A stretch of DNA of 64,000 bases, taken from Streptococcus pantholopis (GTDB taxonomy: Bacteria; Bacillota; Bacilli; Lactobacillales; Streptococcaceae). Of the stretch, positions 59,558 to 64,000 are shown in pieces. Where the stretch lies: positions 496,001 to 560,000 of the forward strand of contig NZ_CP014699.1 of assembly GCF_001642085.1 (NCBI RefSeq), in the 5' to 3' direction. Made by a program: the position numbers and the translations under genes. Numbering within the stretch: the stretch's first letter is position 1; the number at the start of each line of letters is the position of its first letter. The notes below the pieces were generated by a model that saw only the letters and a list, made by a program, of their open reading frames with translations, made no database searches and was not told where the DNA came from.

Positions 59558-60115
59558 TTAATGTTCCGGCAGAAAAAAGCGGCTTTGCACTGTCAGCAGA
59601 ATCAGCACCGAAATAATGACAAACAGCAAGGTGATGATGCCAGCACTGCCGTTAACCAGCAAAGAATAGTAGAAAGGGGACATTCCTTTTGGAGCGTAAG
59701 ACGACCAAAAGATGATACCGGCAAGAAAGTGCCAGAAATACCGAACAGAGACGGCCAAAAAAGCAGCAGCAAAAGCCAGTGAAAAAGCTTTTTGCTTTTG
59801 TTTTTGCCTGAGTGCTTTCTGCAAAGGGGCAGCTAAAACTCCGGCCAGTCCCATTGAGGCAAAGGCCAGAATGTATTCCAATAAAACCTGACTAAGGCTT
59901 AAATAGTAGACTCTTCCCAAAATAAAATGCAGCAGCCCCCAGATTAATCCGGCCAATATTCCGTATTTGCTGCCTCTGCGCAGAGAAAACAGGACAAGGG
60001 GAACAGCGCCGAAAGAAGGGGTGAACCAACTGGCAAAATCAGGGATAAGCGACAGAGCCATGGCCAAAGCAGCGATAACAGCAGCTTCAATAAGGGCATT
60101 AACTTTACTGAACAT
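59558..60115 (-). CDS. thiT: ThiT thiamine transporter (ECF S component)
   Basis: A 185-residue S component with about six helices. AAVIAALAMALSLIPDFASWFTPSFGAVPL and the conserved aromatic segment WFWHF-like (VRYFWHFLAGIIFW) and SLLVNGSAGI are typical of the thiamine-binding ThiT. It pairs with a shared ECF module encoded elsewhere. The ATG at 60115 follows AAGGAG. A TPP riboswitch lies directly upstream. Confidence 0.92.
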   Translation of the reverse strand: MFSKVNALIEAAVIAALAMALSLIPDFASWFTPSFGAVPLVLFSLRRGSKYGILAGLIWGLLHFILGRVYYLSLSQVLLEYILAFASMGLAGVLAAPLQKALRQKQKQKAFSLAFAAAFLAVSVRYFWHFLAGIIFWSSYAPKGMSPFYYSLLVNGSAGIITLLFVIISVLILLTVQSRFFLPEH

Positions 60116-60167
60116 AAAAAAACTCCTTTGCATTTTCAAAGAAGTCTGTCAGGCCACCAAATATTTC

Positions 60168-60252
60168 AAATGGTCACAATCCCTACGCTCGTCCTAACGA
60201 GATCAGGTTTTGAGGATTTCGCAGATGCGATCTCAGCCGAAGCACTCCTTTG
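60168..60252 (-). ncRNA. TPP riboswitch upstream of thiT
   Basis: On the minus strand: GGAGTGCTTCGGCTGAGA near the start (conserved CTGAGA), ACCTGATCTCGTTAGGACG in the middle and CGTAGGGATTGTGACC at the end, all hallmarks of the THI element. The thiT start codon is about 50 bases downstream, with AAGGAG likely masked when TPP binds. Confidence 0.93.
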
Positions 60253-60314
60253 TGATGTTCAACTTTCTATTTACTTGTTTACACTATAGCATAAAAAGAA
60301 TTCTCTTGTCAATA

Positions 60315-60343
60315 AGAAAACCGTTTGTCTAAGCAAACGGTTA
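60315..60343. terminator. Terminator at the end of the GH25 gene
   Basis: AACCGTTTG/CAAACGGTT hairpin with a six-base loop; overlaps the last codons of the lysozyme gene region. Confidence 0.7.
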
Positions 60344-61192
60344 TTCTTCTATTTTGCCGAAAAGCTTCTCGTAGGTTTTTTTAGTATCCTTAGTGACAGC
60401 AATTTGATTTAAGTCTAAAGGACTGCTGAAACCGTTGAGATAGCCCTGCGATGTGTATTGATGAAGATCGTAATCTAAGTCAGTCTCGGGGGCACTGTTG
60501 TAATAACCTGAGTCAGAACCATAGGTCGGAATCCAGACAGCATCAAAACCGTCTACGGAAATCCCCTGTTCTTCCATGAAATAGGTGCCGATATAGATAC
60601 CGATATTTTCGGCTCCTAAACGCTCAAGCTCTTCTCGGAAAGCTTTGACCCCTTTATTCATGTTTGACATGGTTTCTTCTTCAACATCAATCCAATAAAA
60701 AGTAGGATTATAAGGAGAAGCATTTTCGTAAAATGTTTTTGCCTCTTCCTTCATTTCCTTAATGCTGGTTCCTAAAGCATAGCTGTAAACAGCAACAGGA
60801 ACATTGCGTTTTTGGAATTCTTCAATATGTGTCTTAAACGATTTATCAATCCCTGTTGTATAGGCGGCATTGCTATCTTTGCTGATTTGTGATCCTCCAT
60901 AAACACGCACGATAGCTCCGGATATATTTTGTGATAAAGTATCATAGTCAATCTCACTCGGAAGCTGCCATCCTGATACATCGATAATCGGATTAAGAAC
61001 AAATGTGTCTTCCTCTGGATCTGCTGTTGTCGTTTCTTGGTCTTCCTGACTGCTGGCAGAAGGGATTGTTTTCTCTGCCGTCACTATCCGATTTTTTAAG
61101 ATATTATCGGTGTGAACCTTACTGGCAATAAGTAAGATGCTGAGGAGACTGAAAAAAACGAAAACAACAATTGGCTTAATTCTTCTTCTCAT
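60341..61192 (-). CDS. GH25 lysozyme, membrane-anchored
   Basis: A 283-residue glycoside hydrolase family 25 muramidase. An N-terminal basic segment and one helix (IVVFVFFSLLSILLIASKV) anchor or export it; a linker of about 40 residues precedes the barrel. Catalytic acidic residues are in NPIIDVSGWQ and FYWIDVEEE. No cell-wall-binding repeats are present, so it may act in wall remodelling near the membrane. It stands alone. Confidence 0.88.
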   Translation of the reverse strand: MRRRIKPIVVFVFFSLLSILLIASKVHTDNILKNRIVTAEKTIPSASSQEDQETTTADPEEDTFVLNPIIDVSGWQLPSEIDYDTLSQNISGAIVRVYGGSQISKDSNAAYTTGIDKSFKTHIEEFQKRNVPVAVYSYALGTSIKEMKEEAKTFYENASPYNPTFYWIDVEEETMSNMNKGVKAFREELERLGAENIGIYIGTYFMEEQGISVDGFDAVWIPTYGSDSGYYNSAPETDLDYDLHQYTSQGYLNGFSSPLDLNQIAVTKDTKKTYEKLFGKIEE

Positions 61193-61407
61193 TGCTTTTA
61201 TTGTAACCTAAAACAATGAAAAAATCAAAATTCTTACCGCTTTTATCCTTATTTAAGGCTGTTTTTTTAAAAATAAGCAAAACGCTTACAGTAATTTTTT
61301 TAGATATAATTAATAGCTATAACAAATCATAGTATAAATATAATTTACAGCTATAGCGTTCTTTGTTAAAATAAAGCCATTAAAGTGATATAGAAAGGAC
61401 AAGTGTT

Positions 61408-62541
61408 ATGGTAAAAAAATATTTTGAACATGTTGGTTCTTTTCTTAGGCCGCAAGAACTTCTTGAGGCGCGTGAAGCATTTGCTCGTGGGGATTTGTCT
61501 GAGCAAGAACTGAAGGCGGTCGAAGATAAGTGTATCAGAGAATTAGTTGATCAGCAGCTGGATGCCGGGCTGGAGAAGGTGACTGACGGAGAATTCAGGC
61601 GCAGTTACTGGCATCTTGATTTCTTCTGGGGATTCGGCGGGATTGAACATGTTCAGGCAGCAGAAGGCTATCATTTTCATGATGAAACGACACGGCCTGA
61701 TTCTGCCCTGCTGACCGGTAAAATATCCGGCGATAATCATCCTTTTGTTGAAGCCTACCAGTTTTTAAAGGAGTATGTTGACACCAAGGGCGGAAGTGCT
61801 GAAGCTAAGTACACTATTCCGGCTCCTGCCCAGTTGTACTTTGAACTGATTAGAGATGCTGAGCATGTAGCACAGCTGAAAGCTATTTACCCGGATTTCG
61901 AGGATTTGCGCCGGGCTATCCAAGCAGCTTATTTACAGGTTATTAACGATTTGGTGGCTGCCGGTCTAAAAACGCTTCAAGTCGATGACTGTACTTGGGG
62001 AACACTGGTCGACAATCAGTTTCTGACAGCTTGGGGAGCTGCTGGCGGGCAGACAGCAGAAGATGTCCGCAAAGAATTGGGCAGTATCTTTTTGACTTTA
62101 AACAATGATGTCTATCAAAATGTGCCGGAGGGTCTGCAAGTCAATACCCATGTCTGCCGCGGCAATTATCATTCAACTTGGGCTTCTTCCGGCGGGTATG
62201 AGTCTGTAGCCGCTGACCTTTTTGGCAAAGAAAAGGTAACCAGCTATTTCCTAGAATTTGATACAGAACGCTCTGGAGGCTTTGCTCCTTTGGCAGAAAT
62301 AGGTGATCATAAAGTAGCTGTTCTTGGTTTGATTACAAGTAAAAACGCAGAGCTTGAGGATAAGGCCGCTATTATAGCCAGAATTCGGGAAGCTGCTGAC
62401 TACCTTCCGCTTGACAGGCTCTGGCTGTCTACGCAATGCGGCTTTGCTTCAACTGAAGAAGGGAATATTTTAACAGAAGCTGATCAATGGAAAAAATTGG
62501 CGCTTGTCAAAGAAATTATCGATGAAGTTTGGACAGATTAA
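61408..62541 (+). CDS. MetE C-terminal-like methionine synthase family protein (YxjG/YxjH-like)
   Basis: A 377-residue single-barrel homologue of the catalytic half of cobalamin-independent methionine synthase. It starts EHVGSFLRPQEL. Zinc ligands are in NTHVCRGNYHS and LWLSTQCGFAST, and VTDGEFRR supports substrate binding. It may transfer a methyl group to homocysteine from a donor not identified here. Upstream, two AGCTATA copies (61315-61321, 61349-61355) may be a regulator site of the methionine type, which is only a guess. Confidence 0.85.
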   Translation: MVKKYFEHVGSFLRPQELLEAREAFARGDLSEQELKAVEDKCIRELVDQQLDAGLEKVTDGEFRRSYWHLDFFWGFGGIEHVQAAEGYHFHDETTRPDSALLTGKISGDNHPFVEAYQFLKEYVDTKGGSAEAKYTIPAPAQLYFELIRDAEHVAQLKAIYPDFEDLRRAIQAAYLQVINDLVAAGLKTLQVDDCTWGTLVDNQFLTAWGAAGGQTAEDVRKELGSIFLTLNNDVYQNVPEGLQVNTHVCRGNYHSTWASSGGYESVAADLFGKEKVTSYFLEFDTERSGGFAPLAEIGDHKVAVLGLITSKNAELEDKAAIIARIREAADYLPLDRLWLSTQCGFASTEEGNILTEADQWKKLALVKEIIDEVWTD

Positions 62542-62800
62542 CAGAAAAAAACTTTATGGCAACACTTCAGCTGTAATTTCTTTCACTCTCCATTTCTAGC
62601 TTCGGACAGATTCTATTTGCCTGTCCTTGTGCTTTCTGCTCAGCTTGATTTGATTATTAGAAAGCTTAATCAGCAGCTGTTTATCAGGAGTAAAGGAAGA
62701 GACTGTTTGTCTCAGGCGCTTCAGATGCTTGTTCAGAGAAGGAGCCAGCGATTATTTCTGACCTTGACAGCCTGAGAGCTTTAGGCTAAACTAAAATCGT

Positions 62801-63334
62801 ATGGAAAGAAAAGGACTCTCGTCAGCTTTGCAGCAAATCAGCCGAATTGCTGTATTATCGGCTTTATGTGTCGCTTTGCGTTATGTCTTTGCTGGTTTGC
62901 CCAATGTACAGCCGATAACAGCTATTTTTCTGCTGATTTCGGTTATTTGGGGTTTCCGTCAAAGTTTTTGGGTTATGGCAGTGACCATGCTGGTCTCTTC
63001 CTTTCTCTTGGGTTTTGGTCCTTGGGTATTGTGGCAGATTATGGCTTTTGCTCTCATCATTCTGGTATGGCGCCACCTGCTTTACCCGCTGACAGAAAAA
63101 CTGTGGTTCAGCCAGATGTTAAAGCTTGTCCTGCAGTCTCTTTTCGCTGGTCTCATGGGCGCACTCTACGGCTGTATCATTGACTTCTGTTACGCTCTTC
63201 TTTACAGCATGCCTTGGTGGACTTATGTTCTGGCAGGACTCAGCTTTAATCTGGCTCACGCATTGTCGACGGTCTTTTTTTACCCACTGCTAGCAACGAG
63301 TTTTAGGAGATTAATCTATGAAAAAAATCAGTAG
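62801..63334 (+). CDS. ECF transporter S component, possibly for cobalamin
   Basis: A 177-residue membrane protein with about five or six helices, an AVLSALCVALRYVFAGLPNVQPITAIFLL start typical of ECF substrate-binding components, and a short basic tail. It overlaps the next gene, a DUF4430 lipoprotein whose domain resembles the C-terminal domain of transcobalamin. That pairing suggests a cobalamin or related vitamin, which is inference. No Shine-Dalgarno is visible, so the transcript may have a very short leader. Confidence 0.8.
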   Translation: MERKGLSSALQQISRIAVLSALCVALRYVFAGLPNVQPITAIFLLISVIWGFRQSFWVMAVTMLVSSFLLGFGPWVLWQIMAFALIILVWRHLLYPLTEKLWFSQMLKLVLQSLFAGLMGALYGCIIDFCYALLYSMPWWTYVLAGLSFNLAHALSTVFFYPLLATSFRRLIYEKNQ

Positions 63335-63704
63335 GCTTATCGTGACGGTTCTTTCATTTATTGTGCTGACAGCTTGCAGCACCGACAGTGCTCCCTCTTC
63401 ATCAAACTCGGCATCGTCAGATACTGGGACAGTTCAGCTGATTGTTCAGGAAGACAGCAATACGATTGATGAAACTGTCACCTTTGAAAAAGGCGATACT
63501 GTGATGGATGTCCTGCAGGATAATTATGAGGTTGAAGAGACGGACGGCTTTATTACGGCTATTGATGGTATAACACAAGATGAAGAGGCCGGTAAATACT
63601 GGATGTTTACAATCAATGATGAGCTGGCTCCTAAGGCCGCTGACCAAATAAAAGTTAAAAACGGCGATAAAATTGAATTTTACCAAGATGTTTATGCTAA
63701 TTAA
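63318..63704 (+). CDS. DUF4430 domain lipoprotein
   Basis: A 128-residue lipoprotein. The signal peptide ends in the lipobox LTAC (Cys20), followed by a Ser-rich spacer and a DUF4430 domain (about 37-128: GDTVMDVLQDNYEVEETDGFITAIDGI...YWMFTINDELAPKAADQIKVKNGD). This domain is related to the transcobalamin C-terminal lobe. It overlaps the ECF S component gene by 17 bases, so it probably presents substrate to that transporter outside the cell. Confidence 0.85.
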   Translation: MKKISRLIVTVLSFIVLTACSTDSAPSSSNSASSDTGTVQLIVQEDSNTIDETVTFEKGDTVMDVLQDNYEVEETDGFITAIDGITQDEEAGKYWMFTINDELAPKAADQIKVKNGDKIEFYQDVYAN

Positions 63705-63764
63705 AAAAGACTTTCTTCAGATGATCCAGCCCAGAGGCTGACTTCCGAAGAGAGTCTTTTTTAT
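63704..63764 (+). terminator. Terminator after the DUF4430 gene
   Basis: AAAAAGACTTTCTTC...GAAGAGAGTCTTTTTT, a long-loop hairpin with T run. Confidence 0.75.
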
Positions 63765-63767
63765 TAA

Positions 63768-63960
63768 AGATTTCAGACGGCTACGGCTGGCGCTAAGTCA
63801 GAACTTTGATTTGGTCTGCACCCTTGCTAGGACGACTAGAAGGGTGCTGCCGGACGCTGGGACAGCAAAGCTTTCACTGGGACATGAAGAGAGCTGTACT
63901 GCATCTTTTCTATTAGAATTTTAGGATCTGTTCAGTTGCAGCAAGACAAAGCCTCTTTCA
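63768..63960 (-). repeat. Degenerate hairpin repeat (R10) at the window end
   Basis: Diverged core unit (GACGGCTACGGCTGGCG...GACGACTAGAAGGGTGC) and a decayed TTTTAGGATCTGTTCAG end, followed by CAAGACAAAGCC, a possible start of another copy. No gene is seen from 63705 to 64000. Confidence 0.6.
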
Positions 63961-64000
63961 AGGGAATAAGAGAACACTTACTGTGTGTTTTACAGCAATT

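Noticed and set aside
62600..62745. Minus-strand sequence reading LLIKLSNNQIKLSRKH, resembling the end of a LytTR DNA-binding domain
   Set aside because: Too short and with nearby stops; could be a decayed fragment but the match is too weak to call a pseudogene.

Overview
The window is a 64 kb stretch of a low-to-mid GC Firmicute that I read as a mutans-group Streptococcus. The reasons are a VicRKX (WalRK) operon in which vicK has a single N-terminal membrane segment, rnc-smc downstream of vicX, ccpA next to pepQ and a cytoplasmic alpha-amylase, paired glycolipid glycosyltransferases, an Rgg/MutR-type regulator, hprK-lgt and several streptococcus-specific small proteins. No rRNA, tRNA, CRISPR array or prophage was seen.

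Layout. 1-5.9 kb: the end of a beta-glucoside PTS gene with its 6-phospho-beta-glucosidase, glyoxalase, nitroreductase and a DUF554 membrane protein. 6.0-7.1 kb: a dead IS30-family insertion sequence. 7.1-10.4 kb: a second PTS locus with a cre-overlapped promoter and an antitermination leader, encoding a BglG/LicT antiterminator, a PTS IIBC and a ChbG/YdjC deacetylase. 10.5-17.2 kb: pepQ, ccpA, amylase and two glycolipid glycosyltransferases. 17.2-22.2 kb: a T-box leader, thrS, an unknown protein and a degenerate response regulator. 22.8-26.8 kb: a PepSY protein, then an AT-rich island (Rgg regulator, MFS exporter, two 11-codon peptide genes, methyltransferase). 27.2-30.8 kb: an amino-acid ABC transporter. 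31-42.3 kb: vicRKX, rnc, smc, two HAD phosphatases, ftsY. 42.4-64 kb: a permease pair, tex, sprT-like, pspC, hprK-lgt cluster, U32 peptidases, bioY under a BirA operator, lysS, a TPP-riboswitch-controlled thiT, a GH25 lysozyme, a MetE-like methyltransferase and an ECF S component paired with a DUF4430 lipoprotein.

Two things stand out. First, at 25.8-26.8 kb a SAM methyltransferase gene is followed at once by two tiny genes, each with a strong Shine-Dalgarno, encoding MTTEQGLIIIA and MTTTQGLIIIA. Five codons differ only synonymously, so the 11-residue product looks selected. They lie between the methyltransferase and an MFS exporter, near an Rgg regulator, with a perfect 15-bp inverted repeat upstream. 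I interpret this as a leaderless peptide signal or a minimal modified peptide; I know of no described system with this make-up.

Second, about 22 copies, at ten loci, of a modular intergenic repeat run from about TTGAACACGGCC to GGCCTTTGTATCTTG. Paired segments change together between copies, so each copy can fold into a long hairpin. The repeats are always oriented with the gene downstream, and at seven loci the GTATCTT end lies within about a dozen bases of the Shine-Dalgarno. They interrupt the thrS leader, the amino-acid transporter operon and the leader of rnc, which encodes RNase III.
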